NCBI RefSeq assembly: GCF_014284335.1
Contig: NZ_JACOGF010000003.1
Location: 496,001-560,000 of the forward strand
Source of the DNA: Undibacterium hunanense
GTDB lineage: Bacteria; Pseudomonadota; Gammaproteobacteria; Burkholderiales; Burkholderiaceae_D
Direction: 5' to 3'
Length of the DNA stretch: 64,000 nucleotides
In this document: positions 37,680 to 46,957 of the stretch, in pieces
Layout: every line of letters begins with the position of its first letter
Numbering within the stretch: position 1 is the first letter of the stretch
Notes under the pieces: model-generated
The model's database searches: none
What the model was told of the DNA's origin: nothing
Seen by the model: the letters and a program-made list of their open reading frames with translations, nothing else
Program-made: the position numbers and the translations under genes

Positions 37680-38876
37680 TTACAGCATGGTGGCAATTGC
37701 ACATTGGCGATAATGGCTGGCAGCTTCTTCTGCCTGGCCAAGCGCTTCATGCAACTGGGCCAGCTTCAGATTGGCTTCACGCACTGTACGCGGATCAACC
37801 GCATCCGACAGTGCCTGCTCCATATGTCGTTGTGCCTTACCCCACAATTTTTGTCTCAGACACAGTGTACCAAGTGTCAGTGCCAGTTCGGGGTCGGTAG
37901 GATGTTGCTCTGACCATTTTTCACAATGTTCAATTTGCGACAACAAGGCAGCCGAACCTTCTGACGCAGCGGCATCACGATAGGTACGCATCAGGCGTTC
38001 GTCCCAGTCTTCGCTCAGGGCTTTTTCAACTATGCCGCGTGCGTCATCAAACAAACCGTGGGAATTGAAGGCACTGGCAGCGACAAATGCAACAAAAGCC
38101 GATTTACGCTCTGCCTGCGGGATTTCAAACCATACCCGGCGTATCGATTCTGCATCATGCCCCTGATTGGTCAGCAAATCTTCGTACGCCAGTTCACGCA
38201 GGCGTTGCGACAGCGCTGGATGCAAGGCACGATGCTTGTCCAGGGTGCGCACCAGCTTCAAGACTTCCTGCCATTTTTGCGCTTGCTGATTGGCTTTCAA
38301 TGCCCAGCGCAATACCTGGATATGGCGCACGCCACTGGAATTCAGTTCACGCACAGCTTCCAGCGCCTTGCCAGACTGATGCTGATCCACCAGCAATTCT
38401 GTCATGCTAACCAGACGCGCAACTTTAAAGTGCTGGTCAGCTTCGATACCGGAAAACCAGGAATCGCGACGTTCAAACTGGCTCATGTGATGGGCAGCAC
38501 GGGCACCAATCAAGGATGCCACACTGGCATTTTCAGGCAATTCGGTAGCACGCATGGCAGCTTTTTCTGCATGGCCAAAACGCCCTTCAAACAAGGCTTT
38601 CAGGGCCTCACGCAAAGCCTTGTTGCTGTCTTTTTCTCGCTTGCTCTGGCGATACAGGGCAACCTTGCGCGGCAACTTGCGGGTAGTGACAATGGCCCGT
38701 ATCACCAGGTACAAAAGCACAAACAGCACCAGCACCAGGAACAGGAAAAAATTCAATGACAGGTCTATCCGGTAAGGCGGATAAAACAAAACCACATTAC
38801 CGGGGTTATAACGCGCACCGACAGCAAGACCTACGGCAAGCGCAAACAGAATCAGAAGCCGGATAAAAATTCGCAT
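37680..38876 (-). CDS. hemY: HemY, membrane TPR protein of the haem operon
   Basis: 398 residues. Two N-terminal membrane segments (FIRLLILFALAVGLAVGA and LNFFLFLVLVLFVLLYLVIRAI) with the HemY_N pattern YRIDLSLNFFLF, then TPR-like helical repeats (ERRDSWFSGIEADQHFKV..., ALTLGTLCLRQKLWGKAQRHM). It is the proteobacterial HemY, not the protoporphyrinogen oxidase of the same name. Its role in haem synthesis is unclear; it may scaffold the complex. It is the last gene of hemC-hemD-hemX-hemY, 4 bases after hemX. Confidence 0.92.
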   Translation of the reverse strand: MRIFIRLLILFALAVGLAVGARYNPGNVVLFYPPYRIDLSLNFFLFLVLVLFVLLYLVIRAIVTTRKLPRKVALYRQSKREKDSNKALREALKALFEGRFGHAEKAAMRATELPENASVASLIGARAAHHMSQFERRDSWFSGIEADQHFKVARLVSMTELLVDQHQSGKALEAVRELNSSGVRHIQVLRWALKANQQAQKWQEVLKLVRTLDKHRALHPALSQRLRELAYEDLLTNQGHDAESIRRVWFEIPQAERKSAFVAFVAASAFNSHGLFDDARGIVEKALSEDWDERLMRTYRDAAASEGSAALLSQIEHCEKWSEQHPTDPELALTLGTLCLRQKLWGKAQRHMEQALSDAVDPRTVREANLKLAQLHEALGQAEEAASHYRQCAIATML

Positions 38877-38880
38877 ACTG

Positions 38881-40053
38881 TTAAGGCTTCACTTTATAGT
38901 TACGTACTGCATTCAGGCTCTCGGCCAGCGTCGGCATTTCTATCGACAGATTGCTGCCCTGCACCTGGCGCAACAAGGCCTGTACGGTCTGGGTCTGCTT
39001 GGCACGGGTATCGAAATATTTGGCGATGGCATCCTGGGCGGCAATCATGTCGCTCCTGAAAATACTTTCATTGCGCGACAACAGTGCCAGCCGCGCATTG
39101 AGCAATCTCAATTTCAGGTTTTCACGGGCAAAATACGATTGTGTCGGGGTCAGCAACAAGACATCAGGTGTTTCCACATTCCGCACGCGTATCAGTTGTC
39201 GTACCTCATTCCACATCTCGCTGGAAAAACTTTGCCAGGCATCCTGCAGGCGCATGGTCCAGGTATTCTCTACGATCTCTTCTACCGGTTGCTTCGCTGC
39301 TTTTGTACCTGGCAGCGATTTCGGCAACGATTTGGGCAAAACCCGCAAAGGCGCTTTCGGTGGCGTTGCAGAAACCACGGACTTTTCGTCTGCCCATAAA
39401 GGGATATGGTCTATCTGTGTAATCACGCTATCCAAACGCAGGGCCACGCCGGGCAAATCCAGCGCCGGCAGGGATTTCAGTCTTTCGATGTCTTTCGCAA
39501 TCGCACGACGGATGGAGATGAATTGCGGTTTTTCTGATTTGGCCAGACGAGCATCGGCATTTTGCAAGGCGATCAGTGCGCCCTGTACATTGCCGGCCAG
39601 TTGTAATTGCTGGCTGGCGGTCGCCAATACCTGTTCGATTTCAGCCAGTGCCCAGTCATCGCGGTTCCTGGACAGGTCCTGATACAGCTGTTCCAGCGCC
39701 AGTTGCTGGCTTTGCGCCTCGGATTGCTTGCCTTCCAGCAGAATCACCTTGGATTGAATTTCCTTGGCGGTGTCCTGCACATTGCGCGCCAGCACCTTGG
39801 TTTCACTGCTATTGGTATCGGCACTCAGCAGGCGACGGGCGACTTCTTCCCGCAGACTGGTGATCTGGTTTTGCGATGACCACCAGTTAACCGCCAGCAG
39901 CACCGCCAAAACACCGGAAGCCAGGTAGGCCGGGCTACCCCAGGCCGTGGATCTGGTGTTTTCCTGTGGCGCAGGAATGATCGTCTGGCGAGCAGCTGGC
40001 TCGACAGGATTTGCCGTCAGTGCGGCTTCAGAATTTGGTTGCTGTTCACTCAT
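38881..40053 (-). CDS. hemX: HemX family protein
   Basis: 390 residues. An N-terminal cytoplasmic tail, a single transmembrane segment (GSPAYLASGVLAVLLAVNWW, about 37-56), coiled-coil helices (ITSLREEVARRLLSADT...VILLEGKQSEAQSQQLALEQL) and the HemX core (ALIALQNADARL, IRRAIAKDIERLKSLPALDLPGVALRLD). Although often annotated as a uroporphyrinogen methyltransferase, it lacks that domain. Its ATG overlaps the hemD stop (ATGA). Confidence 0.92.
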   Translation of the reverse strand: MSEQQPNSEAALTANPVEPAARQTIIPAPQENTRSTAWGSPAYLASGVLAVLLAVNWWSSQNQITSLREEVARRLLSADTNSSETKVLARNVQDTAKEIQSKVILLEGKQSEAQSQQLALEQLYQDLSRNRDDWALAEIEQVLATASQQLQLAGNVQGALIALQNADARLAKSEKPQFISIRRAIAKDIERLKSLPALDLPGVALRLDSVITQIDHIPLWADEKSVVSATPPKAPLRVLPKSLPKSLPGTKAAKQPVEEIVENTWTMRLQDAWQSFSSEMWNEVRQLIRVRNVETPDVLLLTPTQSYFARENLKLRLLNARLALLSRNESIFRSDMIAAQDAIAKYFDTRAKQTQTVQALLRQVQGSNLSIEMPTLAESLNAVRNYKVKP

Positions 40054-40847
40054 AGCCGAGATTGTAACGCGACAAGCAGTTGTTCGTCGCCAGAAGCTGT
40101 TAAGGTAATAGATTGAAATCCCAGGGATTTCGCGGTTTCTTCAATACGGCTGTGCGGCACCAGCAATTGTTGCCGTTGCATTTTTGCCACGCCATCAGGC
40201 AAACCCAGTATATCAACATCATGCATCAGATTGCGCAATGCTTCAGAACTGGTGACAACCCACTGGTTTTCCTGCTCCAGTAAAAGCCGTAATTGCTGTG
40301 CCCTGCCCGCATCCAGTTGTGGTGCCACGCGCCTGTAAGCAGCCAGTTGTGTGACTTCGATACCGCGTGCGCGCAATGCATCGGCCAGTAATTCACGTCC
40401 GCTTTCGCCACGGACGATCAAGACTTTCTTGTCTTGCAGGGCGTTGCAGTCAAGTTCATCGAGCAAGGTTTCAGAATCGGTCTTCAGTCGATTGCGGGGC
40501 CGGATAATGGTCGCGGTCTGGTCATTCAAACCATATTCTGCCAGACGCAGGCGACTACCCTCGCCCATCACGGCAATCGGAATGTCTTTTGGATACTGGC
40601 TGATATGCCGAAAGAAGGCATCAATCGCATTCGGGCTGACAAAGGCCAGCAAGGCATAATCCTGCAAATGGGCGATTTCGGCGATCAAATGGCTTTCATC
40701 CGGCAAGGGCTGAATTTCCAGCAAGGGAAACAAGACACAGTCCCGCCCCATGGCCTGCAAGTGGCGCGCAAAGTCTTCTGCCTGAGCGGCAGGCCGGGTG
40801 ATGATCACCGTCGCCCTGCCGTCGCCACTGCGATCAATGTGCTTCAT
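40050..40847 (-). CDS. hemD: Uroporphyrinogen-III synthase
   Basis: 265 residues. HemD pattern: VIITRPAAQAEDFARHLQAMG, LPLLEIQPLP-like FPLLEIQPLPDES, LLAFVSPNAIDAFF, VLIVRGESGRELLADALRARGIEV and AYRRVAP. It closes hydroxymethylbilane to uroporphyrinogen III, the branch point of tetrapyrroles. It lies 21 bases after hemC. Confidence 0.93.
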   Translation of the reverse strand: MKHIDRSGDGRATVIITRPAAQAEDFARHLQAMGRDCVLFPLLEIQPLPDESHLIAEIAHLQDYALLAFVSPNAIDAFFRHISQYPKDIPIAVMGEGSRLRLAEYGLNDQTATIIRPRNRLKTDSETLLDELDCNALQDKKVLIVRGESGRELLADALRARGIEVTQLAAYRRVAPQLDAGRAQQLRLLLEQENQWVVTSSEALRNLMHDVDILGLPDGVAKMQRQQLLVPHSRIEETAKSLGFQSITLTASGDEQLLVALQSRL

Positions 40848-40868
40848 ATCGCCTTTGTGCAGAAATGA

Positions 40869-41828
40869 TTATTCCGTGATCTGGGCTTTGCATACCGCCA
40901 GAATGCCTTCGGCATCCTGCGCCGACAAGGCCCTTGCCAGTTCTTGCCCCAGACTCAGTGCCTGGTCTGCGTCACCCGACGCTTCTGCGCGTGCAATACG
41001 GCTGCCATCGGGCGTTGCAACCATGCCGCGAATGAACATTTTGCCCTGGCTGACTGTCGCAAACGCCGCCAGCGGGATTTGACAACTACCGCCAAATGCC
41101 TTGGATACCGTACGTTCTGCAGTCACCGCCTGGTCAGTTTCAGTATGGTTCAAAGCAGCCAGCATGGCTTGCAGCTCTGGACGGTTGTCCGGTATCTCTA
41201 TCGCCATTGCACCCTGGCCTGCGGCTGGCAGACTCTGTTCTGGATCCAGGCAGGCACGTATTCTTTCTGGCAAGCCCAGACGTTTGAGACCGGCTGCGGC
41301 CAGGATAATGGCAGCGTATTCGCCACTATCAAGCTTGCGCAGACGGGTGTCCAGGTTGCCACGCAAGGGACGGATGACCAGATGCGGAAAACGTGCCGCA
41401 ATCAGTGCCTGGCGTCGCAGGCTGCTGGTACCAACCACCGCGCCGGCAGGCAGGCTGTCGAGACCGGCATAATCATTCGAGACGAATGCATCCCTTGGGT
41501 CTTCGCGCTCCAGTATCGCAGCCAGGGCAAAGCCCTCCGGCAAATCCATGGGTACATCTTTGAGCGAATGCACGGCCAGGTCAGCACGGCCTTCGGCCAT
41601 GGCGACTTCCAGTTCTTTCACAAACAAGCCTTTGCCGCCGACTTTTGACAGCGCCCTGTCCAGAATCTGGTCGCCGCGTGTGGTCATTCCCAGTATTTCT
41701 ACCTGCCAGTCAGGGTACAGGGCGATCAGGCGATCGCGTACATGTTCAGCCTGCCACATCGCCAGACGGCTCTCACGTGAGGCAATAATCAATTTTTTAG
41801 CGCTAAGGTTGGTCACTGAGCTGGTCAT
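40869..41828 (-). CDS. hemC: Porphobilinogen deaminase
   Basis: 319 residues from ATG 41828; a TTG 12 bases upstream lies in a 12-base tandem repeat (GACCAGCTCA..) and is an alternative. Motifs: [61 protein letters not shown] and the dipyrromethane-bearing Cys in [13 protein letters not shown]. It makes hydroxymethylbilane from four porphobilinogens. First gene of the haem operon, divergent from trpS. Confidence 0.95.
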   Translation of the reverse strand: MTSSVTNLSAKKLIIASRESRLAMWQAEHVRDRLIALYPDWQVEILGMTTRGDQILDRALSKVGGKGLFVKELEVAMAEGRADLAVHSLKDVPMDLPEGFALAAILEREDPRDAFVSNDYAGLDSLPAGAVVGTSSLRRQALIAARFPHLVIRPLRGNLDTRLRKLDSGEYAAIILAAAGLKRLGLPERIRACLDPEQSLPAAGQGAMAIEIPDNRPELQAMLAALNHTETDQAVTAERTVSKAFGGSCQIPLAAFATVSQGKMFIRGMVATPDGSRIARAEASGDADQALSLGQELARALSAQDAEGILAVCKAQITE

Positions 41829-42008
41829 TGAGCTGGTCAAAATAAGGCTACTTTCAACTGTGTAAAAATGAACCGCGATTTTATCATTTTGGGAAATGAC
41901 TTTATAAGTAATTCAGATGACAACATGATAGTTTTAAGTAAATTAAAGCAAAATTTGGCATATATTTGGCATGCATCAAGCACGGAAAGCGGATGAATCT
42001 GGTCAAAC

Positions 42009-42038
42009 TTGACACATCCAGCCTGAAAACGGCATCAT
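42009..42038 (+). promoter_or_regulatory. Sigma70-like promoter for the trpS leader
   Basis: A perfect TTGACA (42009-42014) is 18 bases before CATCAT (42033-42038). Transcription would start near 42045 and reach the terminator at 42077-42105 after about 60 bases. Confidence 0.45.
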
Positions 42039-42076
42039 AGCCACAAAACACGCCTATATACGCCTTGATATACGTC

Positions 42077-42105
42077 ATGCCGCTCATGATACAGCGGCAT
42101 TTTTT
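42077..42105 (+). terminator. Intrinsic terminator upstream of trpS (attenuator or sRNA end)
   Basis: ATGCCGCT (42077-42084) pairs with AGCGGCAT (42093-42100), followed by TTTTT. No plus-strand gene ends here because hemC is divergent, so it must act on a leader transcript. Confidence 0.65.
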
Positions 42106-42191
42106 ACGCATTAACGTATACTTGGTCCCTGCGCATTTTCACGGCATTATTTCATCGCATTACTTCACAGCACCAACCAACTGGATTTAGC

Positions 42192-43211
42192 ATGCTCCCT
42201 GGTACCGAAAACAAAAAACACCTGATCTTGACTGGCGATCGCCCTACCGGCCCCCTGCACCTTGGCCATTTTGTAGGCAGTCTGCGTAACCGCGTCAAAT
42301 TCCAGCATCAGTATGAACAATACATCATGCTGGCCGATGCCCAGGCATTGACCGACAATATGGAAAACCCGGCCAAAGTCCATGACAATGTCATGGAAGT
42401 GGCGCTTGATTATCTGGCCGTTGGCATAGACCCTGCCAAGTCAACGATACTGATACAGTCACAAATTCCTGAACTGACAGAATTGACTTTCTATTACCTG
42501 AACCTGGTCACTGTGGCACGTCTGGAACGCAATCCAACCATCAAGCAAGAGATCGTCTTGCGCAATTTTGAGCGGGACATCCCGGCTGGTTTTCTGACTT
42601 ATCCGGTCAGCCAGGCTGCCGATATCAGTGCCTTCAAGGCCAGCCTGGTGCCGGTCGGTGAAGACCAGATACCGATGATAGAACAGACCAATGAAATCGT
42701 GCGTCGCTTCAATCGCCTGGCAAATAAAGACATACTGGTGGAATGCCAGGCGCTGGTGCCTGAAATTGGCCGCCTGCCAGGTGTTGATGGCAAGGCCAAG
42801 ATGAGCAAGTCACTGGGCAATGTCATCAACCTGGGTTTCACACCTGCCGAAATCAAGGCAGCGGTACGCAATGTCTACACTGACCCGCTGCATCTGCGTG
42901 TGGCTGACCCTGGCCATCTGGAAGGCAATGTCGCCTTTATCTACCTTGATGCTTTCGATGAAGACAAAGCCGGTCTGCAAGAAATGAAAGACCATTACGT
43001 ACGCGGCGGCCTGGGTGACAGCATCGTCAAGGCACGTCTGGAAGGTATCTTGCAGGATTTGCTGAAACCAATACGCGAACGCCGTGAAGAATTTGCCAAA
43101 GACCGTGGCCAGGTTTTGCAAATACTGAAAGACGGTACACGCAAGGCACGCGAAATCGCTGCGCAAACGACCGATGAAGTCAGGGCAGCCATCGGCCTGA
43201 AACACTTCTGA
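42192..43211 (+). CDS. trpS: Tryptophanyl-tRNA synthetase
   Basis: 339 residues. Class I synthetase: [18 protein letters not shown] (HIGH motif), [35 protein letters not shown] and [10 protein letters not shown] (KMSKS). It charges tRNA-Trp. It stands alone; expression may depend on the leader with the terminator at 42077-42105 and/or a downstream promoter. Confidence 0.96.
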   Translation: MLPGTENKKHLILTGDRPTGPLHLGHFVGSLRNRVKFQHQYEQYIMLADAQALTDNMENPAKVHDNVMEVALDYLAVGIDPAKSTILIQSQIPELTELTFYYLNLVTVARLERNPTIKQEIVLRNFERDIPAGFLTYPVSQAADISAFKASLVPVGEDQIPMIEQTNEIVRRFNRLANKDILVECQALVPEIGRLPGVDGKAKMSKSLGNVINLGFTPAEIKAAVRNVYTDPLHLRVADPGHLEGNVAFIYLDAFDEDKAGLQEMKDHYVRGGLGDSIVKARLEGILQDLLKPIRERREEFAKDRGQVLQILKDGTRKAREIAAQTTDEVRAAIGLKHF

Positions 43212-43215
43212 TCTA

Positions 43216-43234
43216 CGGGGGATTCGAACCCCCG
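43216..43234 (-). other. Orphan tRNA T-arm-like sequence
   Basis: On the minus strand this reads CGGGGGTTCGAATCCCCCG, a perfect T-stem and canonical TTCGAAT loop as in the 3' part of a tRNA. The 5' three quarters of a tRNA cannot be found in the minus-strand sequence from 43290 to 43235, and no CCA follows. It lies 5 bases after the trpS stop and could serve as its terminator hairpin, or be the trace of a tRNA-linked insertion. Confidence 0.5.
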
Positions 43235-43264
43235 GTTCTATTTGTTATCTTGGGTGAAAACTTT

Positions 43265-44491
43265 ATGAGCGTAGCTGATTTCCATCTGTCACTCAGTTCC
43301 GCTCGTGCCCTGCATCTGGCCGCACAGGGCCTGTTGAATCCTGCGCCACGCAAGGCTGGCAAACAGGATGTGCTTACCTGCATACGCAATATGTCGGCGT
43401 TACAGATTGACACTATCAGCGTGGTTGCGCGCAGCCCCTATCTGGTGCTGTGGAGCCGCCTGGGCAATTATCCGCATGCGTGGCTGCATGAATTACTGGA
43501 AGAAGGCCATCTGTTCGAATACTGGTCGCATGAAGCCTGCTTCTTGCCGATAGAAGACTACGGCCTGTACCGGCATCAGATGGTGTCACCACAGGGTCTG
43601 GGCTGGAAATACAATCACAAATGGCTGAAAGAAAATGCTGCGCAGGTGGAAACCGTCCGTCAGCATATCCATGCAAATGGTGCCAGCCGCTCGGCAGACT
43701 TTGAACGTACCGATGGTAAAAGCGGGGGCTGGTGGGAATGGAAACCGGAAAAACGCTCGCTTGAAGTCTTGTTCACCACCGGTGAAGTAATGGTCGCCAA
43801 ACGTCATAATTTCCAGCGCATTTATGACCTGCGTGAACGCGTGCACCCCAAATGGAATGACAAAAAGCATCTGAAACCCGTCCTGCATTGCGAACGCACC
43901 CAGATCTTGCAATCAGTCCGCGCCCTGGGCATCTGCAAGGCAAACTGGATCAGCGATTATTTCCGCATGGGCAAACCCGATATCAGCAACCAGCCAGCAC
44001 AACTGGTCAAAGAAGGCTTGCTGATACCTGCCACGGTGGATCAGCACGATACGCTGTTTTATGTACATCCGGATCGCCTGAATTTGCTGAAACAGGCAAG
44101 TGAAAATAAACTGAAAGCCACGGCAACCCGCATCCTGTCGCCTTTCGACCCAATAGTCTGGGATAGAAAACGCGCCATAGACCTGTTTGATTTTGATTAC
44201 AAGCTTGAATGCTATACGCCAGCGCCGAAACGGCGCTATGGCTATTTCACCCTGCCCATCTTGCGCAAGGGTACCCTGATAGGACGCATGGACGCCAAGG
44301 CTCACCGCAAGGAAGGTATACTGGAAGTCAAGGCCCTGCATCTGGAGCCGGGGGTGCGTGTTTCGCAGAGCCTGGCAAACGACCTGGCAAAAACCTTGCG
44401 CGAATTCGCCCTCTGGCATGAATGCAATGATATCCAGCTGACATGGAGTAATTCGCCAGAGTTGACTCCCTTACTACAGGGCTTGATTTAA
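43265..44491 (+). CDS. YcaQ/AlkZ-type DNA glycosylase (winged-helix, crosslink repair)
   Basis: 408 residues from ATG 43265 (GGGTGA 9 bases upstream; a TTG 15 bases earlier is less likely). The protein matches the HTH_42 (YcaQ) family: LSSARALHLAAQGLL, MSALQIDTISVVARSPYLVLWSRLGNY, LFEYWSHEACFLPIEDYGLYR, ILSPFDPIVWDRKRAIDLFDFDYKLECYTP, RYGYFTLPIL. The catalytic motif is Q-x-D (LQID), as in E. coli YcaQ, not the QxQ of AlkZ. Such enzymes remove bulky N-alkylated bases and interstrand crosslinks. The next gene begins directly at its stop. Confidence 0.9.
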   Translation: MSVADFHLSLSSARALHLAAQGLLNPAPRKAGKQDVLTCIRNMSALQIDTISVVARSPYLVLWSRLGNYPHAWLHELLEEGHLFEYWSHEACFLPIEDYGLYRHQMVSPQGLGWKYNHKWLKENAAQVETVRQHIHANGASRSADFERTDGKSGGWWEWKPEKRSLEVLFTTGEVMVAKRHNFQRIYDLRERVHPKWNDKKHLKPVLHCERTQILQSVRALGICKANWISDYFRMGKPDISNQPAQLVKEGLLIPATVDQHDTLFYVHPDRLNLLKQASENKLKATATRILSPFDPIVWDRKRAIDLFDFDYKLECYTPAPKRRYGYFTLPILRKGTLIGRMDAKAHRKEGILEVKALHLEPGVRVSQSLANDLAKTLREFALWHECNDIQLTWSNSPELTPLLQGLI

Positions 44492-45394
44492 ATGTATACA
44501 CGATTCGCATTATTAATCGGCCTGCTGTTGGCCAGCAGCATGGCAACGGCCCTGGATGAACCAGAGAAAGTCAGCTTCCCCAGCCTGGATCAGCAAAATG
44601 GACAGACAGTCCAACTGGATGCCCTGTGGTTTCGTGCCAGCAGCAATGTTGCCACTACTGTCACTACGGCCACTACTGCCACCGTCATCGCCCTGCATGG
44701 TTGCGGTGGCCTGTACAGCACCCGCAAGGGGCACGAACAGGAACTGAATGCCAGGCACAACAATATGGCCAGGTTATTGCAGGAAAATGGCTACAACGTG
44801 CTGATGCCGGACAGTTTTCGTCCACGTGGCGTGAACAGCATCTGTAGCAGCACCTACAAAAGCCGTGACATCAGCACCAATAACCGTCGCCTGGATGTGC
44901 AGGCTGCCTTGCAATGGCTGGGCAGGCAAACTACCGTTGATACAAAAAACATTGCCCTTCTGGGCTGGTCAAACGGTGGTTCTACCACCCTGAATGCCCT
45001 GAATACAGCCAACAAGGCAGCAGGCAAGGATGATATTTACCCCAGGGCGGCAGTGGCTTTTTATCCTGGTTGCCAGGGCTACCTGAAAGCACGTCCCGCT
45101 TATCGCCTGGCATCCCCCTTGTTGATACTGATCGGTGCCGAAGATGACTGGACACCTGCCGCTCCCTGCGTGAGTTTTGAAAAAATGCTCGCACCCTCAC
45201 CTGTCAAGGTGCGTGTCTTTGCCGACAGTTATCATGATTTTGATGCCCCCGACCTGCCGCTACGCAAACGCATGGATGTGCCGAATGGCGTGCATCCGGG
45301 ACAGGGAGTGACGACAGGCAGCAATCCTGAAGCCAAAGAACTTGCCTACAAGGAAATGCTGCTGTTTCTTAAACAGCAGTTGAATGCAAAGTAA
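44492..45394 (+). CDS. Exported alpha/beta hydrolase, dienelactone hydrolase-like
   Basis: 300 residues. Signal peptide MYTRFALLIGLLLASSMATA. Catalytic residues of the DLH fold: IALHGCGGLYS (oxyanion), LGWSNGGSTTL (nucleophile Ser), LIGAEDDWTPAAPC (Asp) and DSYHDFDAP (His). Just after the signal is a low-complexity stretch VATTVTTATTATV. The substrate is unknown. The ATG abuts the YcaQ stop codon, so the two are co-translated, although a functional link is not apparent. Confidence 0.88.
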   Translation: MYTRFALLIGLLLASSMATALDEPEKVSFPSLDQQNGQTVQLDALWFRASSNVATTVTTATTATVIALHGCGGLYSTRKGHEQELNARHNNMARLLQENGYNVLMPDSFRPRGVNSICSSTYKSRDISTNNRRLDVQAALQWLGRQTTVDTKNIALLGWSNGGSTTLNALNTANKAAGKDDIYPRAAVAFYPGCQGYLKARPAYRLASPLLILIGAEDDWTPAAPCVSFEKMLAPSPVKVRVFADSYHDFDAPDLPLRKRMDVPNGVHPGQGVTTGSNPEAKELAYKEMLLFLKQQLNAK

Positions 45395-45462
45395 ATGCGC
45401 AACGCGTACACAATGCGTACGCAAGCAGTGCCTGGCAATTGCTGAATAATTCATCAAATCCC

Positions 45463-45476
45463 TTGTTTGAAATCAA
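45463..45476. promoter_or_regulatory. FNR-like box upstream of uspA
   Basis: TTGTTTGAAATCAA differs by one base from TTGAT-N4-ATCAA. It ends 60 bases before the uspA ATG, a suitable place for activation under low oxygen. Confidence 0.55.
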
Positions 45477-45536
45477 AGCCGGTGCAACAATCAGAAAGCA
45501 TACTGGCTTCAGGTTCAACGATGAAAGGCAAGGGAT

Positions 45537-45992
45537 ATGTACTCCAGGATATTGTTACCCACCGACGGTTCCGAACTGTCACACGCCTGTGTCACTGCCG
45601 GGCTAGAATTTGCGCAACAATTGAAGGCCGAAGTCGTCGCCGTATTCGTCGCCAGCAATTATCAATATCCACTGTACGTCGACATCGTACCGCCCAATGG
45701 CCCGACTGAAGATGAATACAGAGAAGCCATGCAGGCCATGGCTGAAAACTATCTGCAACCTGTCAGGGAAGCCGCAGCAGCAGCCGGACTGGCCTACCAG
45801 GAAGTCATACAATTCAACGACTCTACCGCCAGGGAAATCGTTCATACCGCGCAGGAATACGGATGCGACCTGATCTTCATGGGTTCGCATGGCAGAAGCG
45901 GCCTGGGCCAGTTCCTGCTGGGCAGCGTCACTACCAAAGTATTGTCGCTGTGCCTGATTCCGGTTTTGGTACACCGTATCAAACATCACTGA
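45537..45992 (+). CDS. Universal stress protein, single UspA domain
   Basis: 151 residues from ATG 45537 with AAGGCAAGGG upstream. Typical UspA start YSRILLPTDGSELSHACVTAGLEFAQQL, and ATP-binding motif MGSHGRSGLGQFLLGSVTTKVL (split G-2x-G-9x-GS). It should bind ATP. It precedes the response-regulator block and carries an FNR-like box, so it is probably induced at low oxygen. Confidence 0.92.
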   Translation: MYSRILLPTDGSELSHACVTAGLEFAQQLKAEVVAVFVASNYQYPLYVDIVPPNGPTEDEYREAMQAMAENYLQPVREAAAAAGLAYQEVIQFNDSTAREIVHTAQEYGCDLIFMGSHGRSGLGQFLLGSVTTKVLSLCLIPVLVHRIKHH

Positions 45993-46104
45993 ATGCCTGT
46001 CACTGAGCCCGCGCCAGCGAGTGCTTGCAGTACAATAGCGTTTCACCTTGCCCAGGCACAACACCTGGCAAGCTTCAACATGATTAACGCCTTGTACAAA
46101 AACG

Positions 46105-46746
46105 ATGACCCGTATTCTGATTGCTGACGACCATACCATCATGCGCGAGGGCCTGAAGCGCATACTGGAAGGGATAGAAGATATCCAGGTCATCGGCGAA
46201 GCCGTTGACGGCTTTGATACCCTGGAAAAAGTCCGCACCTTGGAATTTGATGTCTTGCTGATGGACTTGTCCATGCCAGGTCGCAGCGGTGTGGACCTGA
46301 TACGCCAGATCAAGGATGAATACCCAAAACTGCCGATACTGATACTGACCATGCATGAGGAAGAACAGTATGCCGTCAGAGCCATACGCGCCGGCGCACG
46401 TGGCTATCTGACCAAGGAAAGCGCAGGCACACAACTGGTTACGGCCCTGCGCAAGGTGGCATCAGGCCGCCCGTATATCAGTATAGAAGTGGCCGAACAG
46501 CTGGCCATGAGCGCCATGCCTGCCGATGACAGCCAGCCACACACCTCTCTGTCTGACCGTGAATTTGAGGTATTCAGCCATCTGGTCAAGGGAAAATCGA
46601 TTACTGAAATTGGTGAGCTCCTGCATCTGAGCGTCAAAACCGTCAGCACCCACAAGACCAGAATCATGCAAAAAATGAATATGAATAATCTGTCTGACCT
46701 GGTGCAATATGCAGTAGCCCACCACCTGCTGCAACCGCAAGCCTGA
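46105..46746 (+). CDS. NarL/FixJ-type response regulator
   Basis: 213 residues. Receiver domain with ADDHTIMREG, phospho-acceptor Asp in DVLLMDLSMPGRSG (about D54), Thr in ILTMHEEE and Lys in GYLTKESAG. The LuxR-type HTH reads LSDREFEVFSHLVKGKSITEIGELLHLSVKTVSTHKTRI. Its kinase is probably the HisKA_3 protein at 49471, four genes downstream; the two are of matching classes (NarL/NarX type). No cofactor domain. It should control genes for respiration or stress. Confidence 0.9.
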   Translation: MTRILIADDHTIMREGLKRILEGIEDIQVIGEAVDGFDTLEKVRTLEFDVLLMDLSMPGRSGVDLIRQIKDEYPKLPILILTMHEEEQYAVRAIRAGARGYLTKESAGTQLVTALRKVASGRPYISIEVAEQLAMSAMPADDSQPHTSLSDREFEVFSHLVKGKSITEIGELLHLSVKTVSTHKTRIMQKMNMNNLSDLVQYAVAHHLLQPQA

Positions 46747-46880
46747 GTATCTCCGCGCAGCCGGTGCTGCGCTTTCCCCAGCATTACCCCTCCTCCCTAC
46801 CTCCTTGCACTGCCCCAATTCTGGATTAGGAATATTCCTACACGTCCGGCTGTAAATCTGACACTTTGAATCAGCATTGG

Positions 46881-46894
46881 CTGATTTAAATCAA
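46881..46894. promoter_or_regulatory. FNR-like box upstream of the receiver gene
   Basis: CTGATTTAAATCAA matches TTGAT-N4-ATCAA with one mismatch. A -10-like GATAAT lies at 46908-46913, placing the box at about -35 to -40 relative to a likely start, as for FNR class II promoters. Confidence 0.6.
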
Positions 46895-46957
46895 GATCCA
46901 TGTTCACGATAATAGAGGCTAAGCAAACACAGCATCAATAACAGCCAACTCCACATC

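Larger units (their letters stand above)
41829..42191. other. Divergent hemC/trpS intergenic region with a leader
   Basis: 363 bases. On the plus strand it holds a promoter-like pair (42009-42038) and an intrinsic terminator (42077-42105) ahead of trpS. A second -10-like TATACT lies at 42117-42122. Near 41950-41980 the sequence TTTGGCATATATTTGGCATG is a short direct repeat, possibly part of the hemC control region. Confidence 0.5.

Noticed and set aside
42067-42082. TTGATATACGTCAT as a fourth FNR box before trpS
   Set aside because: The second half matches only three of five bases and trpS has no reason to be oxygen-controlled.
44640-44690. Repetitive CACTAC/GCCAC stretch in the hydrolase gene as a functional repeat
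   Set aside because: It only encodes a Thr/Ala-rich linker behind the signal peptide; unit identity is too low for a tandem-repeat claim.
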